The position numbers were made by a program, and so were the translations under genes. DNA of 64,000 nt from Dolomitihabitans soli (GTDB lineage: Bacteria > Actinomycetota > Actinomycetes > Streptosporangiales > Streptosporangiaceae), in assembly GCF_022213955.1 (NCBI RefSeq), contig NZ_JAKNTW010000002.1:496001-560000 (forward strand), written 5' to 3'. Below, one piece after another: positions 43,814-52,869 of the stretch (its first letter is position 1; each line of letters begins with the position of its first letter). The notes under the pieces were generated by a model, which was not told where the DNA came from, searched no databases, and was given only the letters and a program-made list of their open reading frames with translations.

Positions 43814-44694
43814 GACGTTCCTTCTTTCATTCCCCAGCGGGTCACCGTGTGCCGTTCGACCAGATTGAAGACCAGGTCGAGGGCGATGCCGATCAGGGCG
43901 ATCGTCACAAGTCCGGCGAACACGTCAGGGATCTGCGCGTAGTAGCGGGAGTTATTGATGAAGAATCCGAGCCCGCCGTCCGTGCCGGCGGTGCCGAACA
44001 CCAGCTCGGCGGCGATGATCGTGCGCCAGCCGAAGGCCCAGCCGGTCTTCAGGCCGGCGATGGCGTGCGGCAGCGCGGCGGGCATCATCACGTCGCGGGT
44101 CAACCGCCAGCCACTCAGGCCCAGGTTCCGGCCGACCATGACGAGCGTGGTGGGGGTGGTGCGCAGGCCCATGCTGACGTTGACGGTCATGGGCCACAGG
44201 ACGGCGTTGGCCGTCACGAAGATCAACGCCGTGTCGGTCAGCCCGAACCAGAGCATCGCCAGCGGCAGAATGGCCACCGACGGCAGCGGGTTGAGCATGG
44301 ACGACACCAGGGTCAGTGCATCGTTCCCGATCGTTGTGGTGGCGGCCAGCACGGTGAGCACCAGGGTGAGCACGATCCCGATGCCCATCCCGGCGGCCAG
44401 CATCCGCAGGGTGGTCAGGGTGGAGACGGCCATCTCGCCGCTGGCCCAGCCCTCGACGAACGCTTTGGCCACGTCCCAGGGTCCGGAGAACACGAACGAG
44501 TTCACCCCGGACAGGGATGTGTATGCCTGCCAGATTCCGATCAGTGCGGCGAGCACGATGGTGCGCCGCAACCAGGTGGGCAGGCGCGCCCAGGGGCTCG
44601 CCGTCCGGCGCGGCGCGACCGGTCCGGGCGACTGCGCGTCGGCGGGCCGTACGGCCGGAGCCACTGCGCTGCTATTCGAAGACGGCGCCGTCAA
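43810..44694 (-). CDS. ABC transporter permease (SsuC/TauC-like)
   Basis: About 294 aa from the TTG at 44694, which has GGGGGAG just upstream and overlaps the end of the ATPase gene; a GTG at 44664 is a second choice. The protein has about six membrane helices (IVLAALIGIWQAYTSL, GMGIGIVLTLVLTVLAA, VFAGLVTIALIGIALDLVF) and the BPD-transport signature around AGLKTGWAFGWRTIIAAELV, the loop that contacts the ATPase. The EAA-like loop is normal for the SsuC/TauC family. It stands between ATPase and binding-protein genes in one operon. Confidence 0.88.
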   Translation of the reverse strand: MTAPSSNSSAVAPAVRPADAQSPGPVAPRRTASPWARLPTWLRRTIVLAALIGIWQAYTSLSGVNSFVFSGPWDVAKAFVEGWASGEMAVSTLTTLRMLAAGMGIGIVLTLVLTVLAATTTIGNDALTLVSSMLNPLPSVAILPLAMLWFGLTDTALIFVTANAVLWPMTVNVSMGLRTTPTTLVMVGRNLGLSGWRLTRDVMMPAALPHAIAGLKTGWAFGWRTIIAAELVFGTAGTDGGLGFFINNSRYYAQIPDVFAGLVTIALIGIALDLVFNLVERHTVTRWGMKEGTS

Positions 44695-45526
44695 GGTTCT
44701 CCCCCTCCTCCGCGAGCAGGGCGCGCAGTTGGTGCCGGGCCTGAGCGAACTCGGGAGCGTCCGGGGTGTCCAGGCCTGAGACGTCGACGATCTCCTCGAC
44801 ATGCGACGGACGACCGCCGAGCACGACCACGCGGTCGCCGAGCAGCACCGCCTCGTCGATGCTGTGGGTGACGAACAGCAGGGTCACCTGGGTGCGTGCC
44901 GCGATTTCGGCCAGTTCGCGCTGGAGCCGTCCCCTGGTCTGCGCGTCCAGGGCGCCGAACGGCTCGTCCATCAGGAGCATCAGCGGATCGATGGCCAGCG
45001 CCCGCGCGATGGCGACCCGCTGCTTCATGCCACCCGACAACTGGTGCGGGTAGCTGTCGAGCGAGTCCTTGAGACCCATGAGCTCCAAATGCTCGACGGC
45101 CTGCCGCCGGGCGCGGGCCCGGTCGACGCCGGTCACCCGCAGCGGGTAGACGACGTTGCCGAGGACCGTGCGCCACGGGAACAGCTGGTCGAATTCCTGG
45201 AACACGAAGGCGCGGTCGGGGCCGGGCTCGGGTGTGTCCTTGCCGCCGATGACGATGCGGCCCGCCGTGGGGCGGAGATACCCCCCGACCGCCTTGAGAA
45301 TGGTGGACTTGCCCGACCCTGAGGGGCCAAGCAGCATGATCTTTTCGCCGCGCCGTACTTCGAAGGTCGCATCCGCGACCGCCGGTACATGGCGGCCCTG
45401 CCGCTGGTAGCCGATCGCCACCCGGTCGACGAGCAGCAGCGGGCCGTCGTCCGTCGTGCCGCGGCGTGGGCCGGCGACCGTCGGCGCGGCCACGGCAGTT
45501 TCCTTCGGCGCTTCCGCTCTCGCCAC
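44672..45526 (-). CDS. ABC transporter ATP-binding protein (SsuB/TauB-like)
   Basis: A 284-aa ATPase starting at the GTG at 45526, which has GAGGAG 4 nt upstream; the frame is open to 45892 but that part has no support. Walker A LLGPSGSGKST, Q-loop FVFQEFDQLFPWR, signature LSGGMKQRVAIARAL, Walker B LLLMDEPFGALDAQT and the switch His in FVTHSIDEAVLLGD are intact. It energises the adjacent permease. A gap of about 215 bp to the M20 gene contains AT-rich sequence that could hold an internal promoter. Confidence 0.92.
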   Translation of the reverse strand: MARAEAPKETAVAAPTVAGPRRGTTDDGPLLLVDRVAIGYQRQGRHVPAVADATFEVRRGEKIMLLGPSGSGKSTILKAVGGYLRPTAGRIVIGGKDTPEPGPDRAFVFQEFDQLFPWRTVLGNVVYPLRVTGVDRARARRQAVEHLELMGLKDSLDSYPHQLSGGMKQRVAIARALAIDPLMLLMDEPFGALDAQTRGRLQRELAEIAARTQVTLLFVTHSIDEAVLLGDRVVVLGGRPSHVEEIVDVSGLDTPDAPEFAQARHQLRALLAEEGENLDGAVFE

Positions 45527-45740
45527 TGGTCTCCTCGGGGTCAGCACTATAAGTCCATAAAAGCTACCAATAATGTAGGAAAATTGGTGAATCGTACCGT
45601 GGCGATCTCGGAGAGGCCGATCCCGTCTGCCGCCGGACTCGGGACCGCCGGTCAGGTGAGCTGCCGTCTCAGCCGGTGCATCCAGGCTCCGCAACGGCCG
45701 CTGGGATGAAGCTCCCTTGTCGCTCTTCCGGTACCCGCGT

Positions 45741-47033
45741 TCACACTGCGGGATCTTCGGCCGTGCCACGGACGGCGCGTTCGAGCACGTCCGCGGCGAT
45801 GCCGAGACAGGCTTCGTCGATGTCGAACTCCGGGCTGTGATGCGGGGCCGGGCTGGACGCGCCGACCACCACGTACGTCGCCGTCCCGCCATTGGCCTGG
45901 ACCGCGCGCATCAACAGGGTGGCGTCGTCGCTGGCACCGAACCGGTAGTTCTCGTGAACCCCGGTCACCTCGGGCAGCGACCGTACGGCACGGGCCACCG
46001 TCCGGACCGCCGCGGGATCGCACCTGGCCGTCGTGGCCCCGCCGATCTGCTCGATCCGCACCGCCACCTCGCCCGCCGCCCCCGCCGCAGTCAGTACGTT
46101 GCGAGCCCGGCGCTCCAACTCGTCGCAGACTTCGCCGCTGGTGGCGCGCAGTTCCAGGCCCAGCTCCGCCGTGCCGGCGACGATGTTGGGGGCCGTACCC
46201 GCATGCAGCACTCCCACGTTCACCCTGGTGTCGGCGGTCGCGAACCGCGGCAGCGCGTACAGCCCCACGGTCGCCTGGGCGGCTGCGAGCAGCGCGTTGC
46301 GACCTTCCTCGGGAGCCGCGGCGGCGTGAGATGGACGACCGGTGAAGACCGCTCGCAGTTTGGAGTTCGCGAAGAACCCGTGGGTGCCCGCGGCGACATC
46401 GCCGACCGGCAGGCCGAGCCCGAGATGGAGCGCGTACAGCCGGTCGACGCCCGCGAGCACGTCGGCGCCGAGCATCGCGCGGGCGCCTCGCCCGCCCTCC
46501 TCGGCGGGCTGGAAGAGCAGCCGGACGCGGCCGGCGAAGTCGCCCGCCGACAGCCGTCGCGCGAGTTCGAGCCCGACGGCGATGTGCCCGTCGTGGCCGC
46601 AGGCGTGCATGGCCTCTCGATCGAGCGCGGCGAACCCCTCCCGGGCGGGTAGGTGCCCGGAGGAGGTGGACTCCGGCAGAGGCAGCGCGTCGATGTCGAC
46701 GCGTACCGCGACCGTGGGGCCGGGGGCCGCACCTTCGAGGTCCGCGACCACCGCCGTGTGCCCCGCCAGCACCGCCCGCAGGTCGTCTTCGCCGGCTCCC
46801 CACGCCCGGGCGCGATCGGCCGCCTGCGCCAGATCCGCGGGACCGGGCAGCGCCGGGACCTGCGACAGATCGATGGCCTCCGGTCCAGTGCGCACCCGGA
46901 GGCCGAGACGGCGCAGCTCCGCAGCGATCGTGACCGAGGTCCAGAACTCGGTGAACGCCGTCTCCGGGCGTGCGTGGAACACCCGGCGCTGTCGGATCAC
47001 GTATCGATCCACGCGACAAACTCCACTGTTCAC
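45741..47033 (-). CDS. M20-family amidohydrolase/peptidase
   Basis: A 430-aa cytoplasmic metallo-amidohydrolase of the M20D branch (hippurate hydrolase/N-acyl amino-acid amidohydrolase type). Metal-binding and catalytic motifs are visible: VRVDIDALPLPE (Asp), MHACGHDGHIAVG (His-Asp-His), LLFQPAEEGGRGA (Glu-Glu), and the dimerisation-domain segment SKLRAVFTGRPSHAAAAPEE. The C-terminal catalytic half is complete. In this operon it stands between the gamma-glutamyltransferase and the ABC transporter, and could cleave the amide bond of an imported conjugate to release an organosulfur amine or Cys. That role is inferred. Confidence 0.88.
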   Translation of the reverse strand: MNSGVCRVDRYVIRQRRVFHARPETAFTEFWTSVTIAAELRRLGLRVRTGPEAIDLSQVPALPGPADLAQAADRARAWGAGEDDLRAVLAGHTAVVADLEGAAPGPTVAVRVDIDALPLPESTSSGHLPAREGFAALDREAMHACGHDGHIAVGLELARRLSAGDFAGRVRLLFQPAEEGGRGARAMLGADVLAGVDRLYALHLGLGLPVGDVAAGTHGFFANSKLRAVFTGRPSHAAAAPEEGRNALLAAAQATVGLYALPRFATADTRVNVGVLHAGTAPNIVAGTAELGLELRATSGEVCDELERRARNVLTAAGAAGEVAVRIEQIGGATTARCDPAAVRTVARAVRSLPEVTGVHENYRFGASDDATLLMRAVQANGGTATYVVVGASSPAPHHSPEFDIDEACLGIAADVLERAVRGTAEDPAV

Positions 47034-47138
47034 ACCTACAGATCATCACGAGTTGTACGGTTCAGGGTGGGGCGGCCCGCCACCGGCGCCCCTGGGCGAT
47101 GCCCGGTACGTCGGCGGCGAGCGTGCTCAGGCCCCCTG

Positions 47139-48932
47139 TCAGTCGGCCGGGCTCACGACGCGGGCGTCTCCGCTGGCTCCGGCCGCCCGGCGTGTGTCGG
47201 ACACGGCGACGAGTCGTCCGTCGGGGTCGATCGAGATGCCCTGTGCCACGGCGATCGAGGCGCCGCCGGTGGTGAACTGGTGGCCGAAGCGGGCGGCCAG
47301 CTCAGGGGCGTATGAGTCCCGGAAGGCGGCCTCTGCCTGCGTCACCGCCGTGTTGCGCTGCGACACGCGGCCGGTGGCGAGCGCCTCGGGGAGCGACTGC
47401 CCGAAGTCCAGGTGGCCGACCAGAATGCCGAGCGCCGTGGTCTGGATCGTCTGCCCACCGGCGACGCCCAGAGTGAGCACCGGCCGCCCGTCACGGACCA
47501 CGATGGTGGGCGCCATGTTGCCGCGAGGACGCTTGCCGCCCTCCGCGAGGTTCGGGTCGCCGGGGTAGAGGGGCGCCGCGTTGAAGTTGGTCAGCTCGTT
47601 GTTGAGCATGAACCCGTACCCGGGCACCGTGACGCCGCTGCCGCCGCTGGAGACCAGGGTGCCCGTGTAGCTGACCGCGTTGCCCCACTGGTCGACGACG
47701 GAGAAGTGATGGGTCGAGTGCTCGTCCCCGGGCTCGCTGACTCCGGGCTCGACGGCGGAGCACTTCTTGTCGTACGGCGGCTTCGGATCGCCGTACGCCA
47801 CCGGTCCCGGCAGTGCGGTGTCGCCGATCAGGCAGCCGCGCTCGTCGGCGAAGCCCTGCGACAGCAGTCCGGAAAGCGGGACATCGACGAACCGCGGGTC
47901 ACCGACGTAGCGGGCGCGGTCGGCGTAGGCGAGCTTGGACGCCTCCAGGACCCGGTGCAGCGCGAGGACGCGATCGGGACCGGAGAGGTCATACCGTTCG
48001 AGGATGTTGAGCGCCTCGCTGACCGTCGTACCGCCGCTCTCGGGCAGCGGGCTGGAGTAGATGTGGTAGTCCCGATATTTGATCTTGGTTGCCGGTGGCG
48101 TCCGCTGGCGGTAGTCCTCGATGTCGGAGCTCTCGAGCTTGCCCGCGCGCAGCGCCGCGGCCGTCACGTAGCTGCTCGCGTCGTCGACCAGTGGCGGGCG
48201 TTGGACCGTGTCGACGATCGCCTGGCCGATCGGGCCGTGATAGAGCGCGTCGACGCCCTTCTCGGTGATCAGTTCGTACGTCGCGGCGAGGTCGGGGTTG
48301 CGGAAGGTCGCTCCGACCGGCGGGGGCTGGAGGTTGTCGTTCAGGAACAGCTTCCGGCTGGAGCTGAACGCCTTGAAGTTGCGCGAATTGGCGAGCTGCT
48401 GGAAGTTGGCGTCGACCACGAAGCCCGCACGGGCGACGCGGATCGCGGGCTGCAGCGCCTCGCTAAGGGAGATCGTGCCGTAGCGGTCGAGCGCCTTCTG
48501 CCAGCTGACGAGTGTGGTCGGCACGCCGACCGACATCGCGCCGGAGCCGGCCAGGCCGACGCGGTCGGCCTGGCCGAACGTCTTCGGCGCAGGAGTACGG
48601 TCGCCGATCACGCCGGCCTCCTGCTTCCGCCGATCATAGAACGTCAGGTAACTCACGCCGCCGATGCTCTCGACCCCGGGCTCGGTGACGCTCAGCACCG
48701 CCGCGACTGTGACGGCGGCGTCGACCGCGTTGCCACCCTTGCGCAGGACGTCGATGCCGGCCTGACTGGCGGCCGGATCGATCGTCGCCACCGCGCCGCC
48801 GGTGCCGATCGCCACCGTTTTCGACTCGGGGGCCTGGTCGTCGGCGCCGGCCCGCGGCGTGACGGTCACCGCTGCGACGGCGGCCAGCATCGCCGCACCG
48901 GCTGTGAGCCGGATCGAGCGCATGGGTCTCAT
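47139..48932 (-). CDS. ggt: Gamma-glutamyltransferase, secreted
   Basis: A 597-aa proenzyme with a signal peptide (residues about 1-30). It removes or transfers the gamma-glutamyl group of glutathione and related compounds outside the membrane, after self-cleavage at a Thr that becomes the nucleophile. Thr407 in HSTHHFSVVD is the predicted nucleophile; the family usually has Thr-Thr-His here, and the second Thr is His. Other signatures include GGNAVDAAVTVAAVLSV, SVGVPTTLVSWQKAL, GGTTVSEALNILE, GYGFMLNNELTNF and GKRPRGNMAPTIV. It is the second gene of the operon after the SsuD-like monooxygenase (73 bp gap). Confidence 0.93.
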   Translation of the reverse strand: MRPMRSIRLTAGAAMLAAVAAVTVTPRAGADDQAPESKTVAIGTGGAVATIDPAASQAGIDVLRKGGNAVDAAVTVAAVLSVTEPGVESIGGVSYLTFYDRRKQEAGVIGDRTPAPKTFGQADRVGLAGSGAMSVGVPTTLVSWQKALDRYGTISLSEALQPAIRVARAGFVVDANFQQLANSRNFKAFSSSRKLFLNDNLQPPPVGATFRNPDLAATYELITEKGVDALYHGPIGQAIVDTVQRPPLVDDASSYVTAAALRAGKLESSDIEDYRQRTPPATKIKYRDYHIYSSPLPESGGTTVSEALNILERYDLSGPDRVLALHRVLEASKLAYADRARYVGDPRFVDVPLSGLLSQGFADERGCLIGDTALPGPVAYGDPKPPYDKKCSAVEPGVSEPGDEHSTHHFSVVDQWGNAVSYTGTLVSSGGSGVTVPGYGFMLNNELTNFNAAPLYPGDPNLAEGGKRPRGNMAPTIVVRDGRPVLTLGVAGGQTIQTTALGILVGHLDFGQSLPEALATGRVSQRNTAVTQAEAAFRDSYAPELAARFGHQFTTGGASIAVAQGISIDPDGRLVAVSDTRRAAGASGDARVVSPAD

Positions 48933-49005
48933 ACGATCTCCCTTGATTTACAAGTATCTAGATAGGAATCGCCGGTCCCTGTGCCATGGCAGGTCGCGCC
49001 GGCGC

Positions 49006-50064
49006 TCATCCGCGCAACAGTGGTAGGAGCTGGTCGCCCTGACGCTTGATCTCCGGCAGGTAGGGGGTGTCGGAGAGCACGAAGTGGGTGATGCCGAGGG
49101 CCTGGTATTTGCGCAGTGACTGCGCCACATCCTCGGCCGAGCCGACCAGCCAGGTGGTGCCCGCGCCGCCGCCGCCGAACTTGCCGGGAGTGGTGTAGAG
49201 GTTGTCGTCGAGCACCTCTCCCCGCGCGGCCAGGTCGAGCAGCCGCTGCTGACCGACGGCGGTGTGCCAGTTCGGGTCGCGCGAGATGCTGCCTTTCGCC
49301 ATCTCCTCGACCTTGGCCTCGGCGTCGGCCCACGCCTGTTCGGTGGTGTCACGCACCAGCGTGGTGATCCGCAGCCCGAACTCCAGTGGAGGGTGCTCGC
49401 GTCCGAGTTTCTCGCTGAGTTGCTTGAGCCGCTCGATCCGCTCGCCGACGCCGGCGAGTGGTTCGCCCCAGAAGAGCTGGACGTCGGCCTCAGTGGCGGC
49501 CACCTCTTCGGCGGCTTCGGAGGCGCCGCCGAAGTAGAGCCGGGGGTGCCGGCGTTCGCCCCGGACGACTGTTCGCGGTGCCACGGTGGAGTCGGTGACG
49601 CTGAAGTGCTCGCCGTGGTAGGTGACGTTCTCCTCGGTCCAGAGCTTGCGCACGATCCGGATGAACTCTTTGGTGCGGGCGTAGCGGTGGGTCCGGTCGC
49701 CTTCGCTGTCACCGTAGGCCGCCAGGTCGTCCTTGCCTGACACGATGTTGATCAGTACCCGTCCGCCGGTGAGATGGTCCAGGGTCGCGGCGGCGGAGGC
49801 GAAGTTGGCCGGGTGCCAGTAGCCGGGCCGGATCGCGATCAGCGGCTGGAACGTCGTCGTCTGCGCGGCCAGTGCGGTGGCGACCGTGAAGGTGTCGGGC
49901 CGTCCCCAGCCGGTGCCGATGAGCGCCCCGCTCCACCCGTGCTCCTCGAGGGCCTTGGCGTGGCCGGTAAGGGTCTGCAGGTCGTTGTGGTTCGAGACGA
50001 CGGCGTCGCCGCGATGCCCGGGCTGCACCTGGTTCGGGATGTACCAGAGGAACTGGAGGCTCAT
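49006..50064 (-). CDS. ssuD: LLM flavin-dependent monooxygenase, SsuD-like
   Basis: A 352-aa FMNH2-dependent monooxygenase; the ATG at 50064 has AGGAAG upstream. It belongs to the bacterial luciferase-like family and reads like the alkanesulfonate monooxygenase group: FLWYIPNQVQPGHRGD at the start, GWSGALIGTGWGRPD, IAIRPGYWHPANFASAAATL, LINIVSGKDDLAAYGD, HPRLYFGGASEAA, and GGGGAGTTWLVGSAEDVA. SsuD releases sulfite from alkanesulfonates and needs a separate NAD(P)H:FMN reductase, which is not in this window. It is the first gene of the six-gene operon. A related sulfone or dialkyl-sulfur monooxygenase is possible. Confidence 0.85.
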   Translation of the reverse strand: MSLQFLWYIPNQVQPGHRGDAVVSNHNDLQTLTGHAKALEEHGWSGALIGTGWGRPDTFTVATALAAQTTTFQPLIAIRPGYWHPANFASAAATLDHLTGGRVLINIVSGKDDLAAYGDSEGDRTHRYARTKEFIRIVRKLWTEENVTYHGEHFSVTDSTVAPRTVVRGERRHPRLYFGGASEAAEEVAATEADVQLFWGEPLAGVGERIERLKQLSEKLGREHPPLEFGLRITTLVRDTTEQAWADAEAKVEEMAKGSISRDPNWHTAVGQQRLLDLAARGEVLDDNLYTTPGKFGGGGAGTTWLVGSAEDVAQSLRKYQALGITHFVLSDTPYLPEIKRQGDQLLPLLRG

Positions 50065-50790
50065 CAGTGGGTCTTCCTGTTCTGTTTTCGGTGAGCGGTG
50101 AGCGGTGAGCGGTGCGTGAGTGCTTGAGCTTGGCCTCGCGGACGGCGGTCGACTGGCCCTGGACCAAGATGAAGCGTTCAGATGGGCGGTGTCGCCGCTG
50201 GGGAAGCCGTGCCCGGACCGGGCGACCACCAGAGCGCGGCTGACGGTGACGACGCCGAGCTGCAGCCGGCCGGCGCGCGGGTCGCTGGTCAGGAAAGCGC
50301 CGCACGTGACCTGACCCCGGCGCCGGGCAGTCGCTGGTCGCGCAGCACCTTCTCGGCCGGCTGTTGAAGCATGCCTCCGCGAGGATCTCGCGCATCCGCC
50401 GGTCCGATCGCTGTCATCGTCCCCCTCTGCTCCGACCCGACCCGGTTCCGCTCTCACGGCCGGTCGTTCACTGCTGCGGCTACGCTGCGCCTAAAACCTA
50501 GTTTACATATAGGTAAAGCATAGATTGTGGCCAGGTCTCTTCGTACACTCCAGGCGCGAGATTGAGAGCCGTAGACGTCAGGGCCGGCGCAGGGGCGCTG
50601 GCCAGTGGGCGGGGTCGGGGCCGCAGTGGGACAGGATCCAGTGGTGGTGGCGCCGAGCCGGTCGACCGCGTCGAGGTCCGGTGGAACGTGGTAGCAGGCG
50701 ACCACGTAGCCGGGCCGACTCCCAGGGGATGAGGTGGGTGGCTCTCCCCTCGTACCGTAGAGACCTGACCCAAGAAGGGCTGGGCGTGGG
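50065..50790. other. Upstream region of the sulfur operon; unassigned coding-like stretch
   Basis: The operon promoter should lie here, but no standard minus-35/minus-10 pair is certain. On the minus strand from about 50560 to 50760 a frame with good codon use reads GYVVACYHVPPDLDAVDRLG, then ATTTGSCPTAAP; it has no clear start and I do not recognise it. The AT-rich site at 50502-50517 lies in this region. Confidence 0.4.
50502..50517. promoter_or_regulatory. AT-rich inverted repeat upstream of the sulfur operon
   Basis: TTTACATATAGGTAAA has complementary 5-bp arms (TTTAC/GTAAA) around six bases and is markedly AT-rich against its surroundings. It lies about 440 bp upstream of the ssuD-like start, so it may be a regulator site or part of a promoter. 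The evidence is structural only. Confidence 0.3.
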
Positions 50791-51294
50791 AGAGTGCGCC
50801 TGCCGGAAATCACATCCATGCAGTTCAAGCTGCATGCGAGTATTCATTGAGCACGACCTGGATACCAGCCGAGGATCTCGTCCATTAGGGCTGGGAACTT
50901 CGCATCCCGATCTCGGATCAGATAGCGGGCCCCGCATCCTCCAGATCCATCACCGGATTCCTTATCGCCTGGATGACCCAGCTCGCGCTCGGGTGGGCGG
51001 TGGTGCCGAATACGCGGACGCGCCTGGTGGCAGGATCGATGACAGCCAGGATGTATTGGCGCTGCCCGTTCAAGGTGACGGTGTACCCGCCGATATCCCC
51101 CTGCGTCTGGTTCTCGCGAACCAGACGCAGGATGAGGACACGGATAGAGCGGACCGTGGGCGGGCGCCCCGCCTGTCACCAGGCCAAACTCATACACCAC
51201 TTCCGTGGACGCAACCGGGGCCGGAGCTCGCGCACGCCACGAAGCCACACATGACCATGACCTGGGTGGATGCACTTATCGGCAGGCGCACAGT
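50791..51294 (-). mobile_element. Internally deleted IS copy retaining both ends
   Basis: About 504 bp bounded at both sides by inverted ends containing TGCGCCTGCC (at 50795 and, reversed, at about 51281-51291). Inside, read on the minus strand, are pieces of the integrase-type transposase in order (LILRLVREN, TVTLNGQRQYILAVI, ATRRVRVFGTTAHPSASWVI, then NEYSHAA near the right end), with the regions between deleted. The result is a non-autonomous, MITE-like derivative that an intact relative could still mobilise. Confidence 0.7.
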
Positions 51295-51569
51295 TGTAAA
51301 GGGGGTTGTCCGGGGTGACGAGTGAAGTTCCCCCCGAGGTGAGGACACTGCGCCTGCAGATCGAGCACTTTTAGGTGGTACGGCGTTGCCGTACATCGGG
51401 TGACGTTCAGTCCCACCGGTCCGTGAAAGTGCCGCCGTCCCGGCATCCAGGGATCAATCGAGCCGGCCCTACGCAACCCGGCGGCACTTCATAGGCCGCG
51501 GCCATTGAACTTCATAGGGCTCAACGATGGGCGGCAGGAGAGGTGTCCTCCGCCGCCCACCGCCTGGCG

Positions 51570-51965
51570 TCAGAAGCGCTTCGTGTAGCGGGTGCCCCGG
51601 TAGTAGATCTTCACGCCGTCGGGCTCGGAGGCACCGTGCCCGAAGGAGAACTTGCCGATGTAGCGGCTGTGGGCCTTACCGGAAGCGACCTCCACGTAGC
51701 CGAAGTCGGACTGCTGGTCGCGCACGACCGCGTACTTGATTCTGCTGGCGCAGCGGTTGGAGACCGCGACCTGCCACTTGGGATCAGACCAACCACTGTT
51801 GTTTAGCTTGGTGCGGCCGGCTTTTACACAGGAGGGCCAGGCGGCGGCCGCCTCAGCGCTCGCAACCGTTGCCAGGTCGGCGGCCGAGCCGGTGGTGGCC
51901 TGCGCGGTCAATGGGGCGGCAAAGAAAAGAGTGGTGCCCACAGCCAGGAGAGTGAGGACTCGCAT
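51570..51965 (-). CDS. Small secreted protein of unknown function
   Basis: A 131-aa exported protein; the ATG at 51965 has GGAAGGAA 4 nt upstream, and the frame beyond it has no support. The signal peptide is MRVLTLLAVGTTLFFAAPLT with cleavage near AQA. The mature part has two Cys (AWPSCVKAG and VSNRCASRI) likely to be paired and a C-terminal basic stretch (VKIYYRGTRYTKRF). Similar small beta-type proteins are frequent in actinobacterial secretomes. No function is suggested. Confidence 0.75.
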   Translation of the reverse strand: MRVLTLLAVGTTLFFAAPLTAQATTGSAADLATVASAEAAAAWPSCVKAGRTKLNNSGWSDPKWQVAVSNRCASRIKYAVVRDQQSDFGYVEVASGKAHSRYIGKFSFGHGASEPDGVKIYYRGTRYTKRF

Positions 51966-52088
51966 CTGGTTCCTTCCGGAGTAGTGAGTTCCGCCGTGGT
52001 GCGGCGTACAAGATGAGGATCTATCCTCCACCAGATTGGCCCAGCCTGGGGCATTAATCCTTACTTGTCCCAATTTATGGACACATAC

Positions 52089-52158
52089 CACCTACTGATG
52101 TCCTGTCGCGGGACATCCGAGCCCGCAACGAGCCCGCACGTCGCCGCTGGTTGCCCAG
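52089..52158 (+). repeat. Dispersed repeat, copy B
   Basis: Contains a 7-bp stem (GATGTCC/GGACATC) around TGTCGCG, then the direct 9-mer repeat GAGCCCGCA twice, then GCTGGTTGCCCAG. It lies just left of the IS remnant beginning near 52218 and upstream of the secreted-protein gene. Confidence 0.85.
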
Positions 52159-52217
52159 GACAGATGAACGCCTCCCGGCAGGGTCTGACCCGCCAACTGA
52201 CAGAGCGGGTTGGAAAC

Positions 52218-52800
52218 TCTGCGCCTGCCGATAATTACATCCGCCCAGGTCATGGTCATGTAGGGCCTGGACGTCCACCCACGGTCCGCTCCATCCGCGC
52301 TCTCATCCTGCGCCTGGTCCGGGAGAACCCGGGCTGGGGCTATCGGCGGGTGCACGGAGAGCTCGCCACGCTCGGCATCAAGGTCGCGCCGTCCACGGTC
52401 GGGGAGATCCTCAAGCAGGAAGGGCTTGACCCGGCACCCAGCGGGCGACCATCACCGGGGCCGACTTCCTACGTTCGCAAGCCGACGCGCTACTGGCCCG
52501 CGACTTCATCGAGACCGTCACCTTGAATGGGCAGCGCCAATACATCCTGGCTGTCATCGAGCACGCCACCAGGCGCGTCCGCGTGCTGGGCACCACCACT
52601 CACCCGATCCCGAACTGGGTCATCCAGGCCATGAAGAATCTCGTGATGGACCTGGACGATGCGGGCTGCCGGGCACGCTATCTGATCCGAGACCGGGATA
52701 CGAAGTTCCCAGCCCTCATGGACGGCATCCTCGCCGACGCAGGTATCCAGACCGTGCTCACCGGCATCCGGATGCCGCGGATGAACTCGATCATGGAGAG
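52218..52800 (+). mobile_element. Broken integrase-core (IS481/IS3-like) IS, left end present
   Basis: The left end at about 52218-52260 carries TGCGCCTGCCGATAATTACA. Coding follows in two frames: SIRALILRLVRENPGWGYRR, VHGELATLGIKVAPSTVGEI, LKQEGLDPAP in one, then after a frameshift near 52440 ARDFIETVTLNGQRQYILAV, ATRRVRVLGTTTHPIPNWVI, YLIRDRDTKFPALMDGILAD and IRMPRMNSIMER in another. The HTH and the DDE core are recognisable, but the C-terminal part and right end are replaced from about 52800. Not functional. Confidence 0.82.
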
Positions 52801-52869
52801 GTCCCCCGAAAGGACCGGATCTCCGACCCGGGCCTTTCGTTTCCCGAACGGGTCGCGCGGGCTCTGTGT

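Noticed and set aside
49006-50457. Longer N-terminus for the SsuD-like gene
   Set aside because: The family start sequence begins at 50064 with a good ribosome binding site; the extra 131 codons have no similarity.
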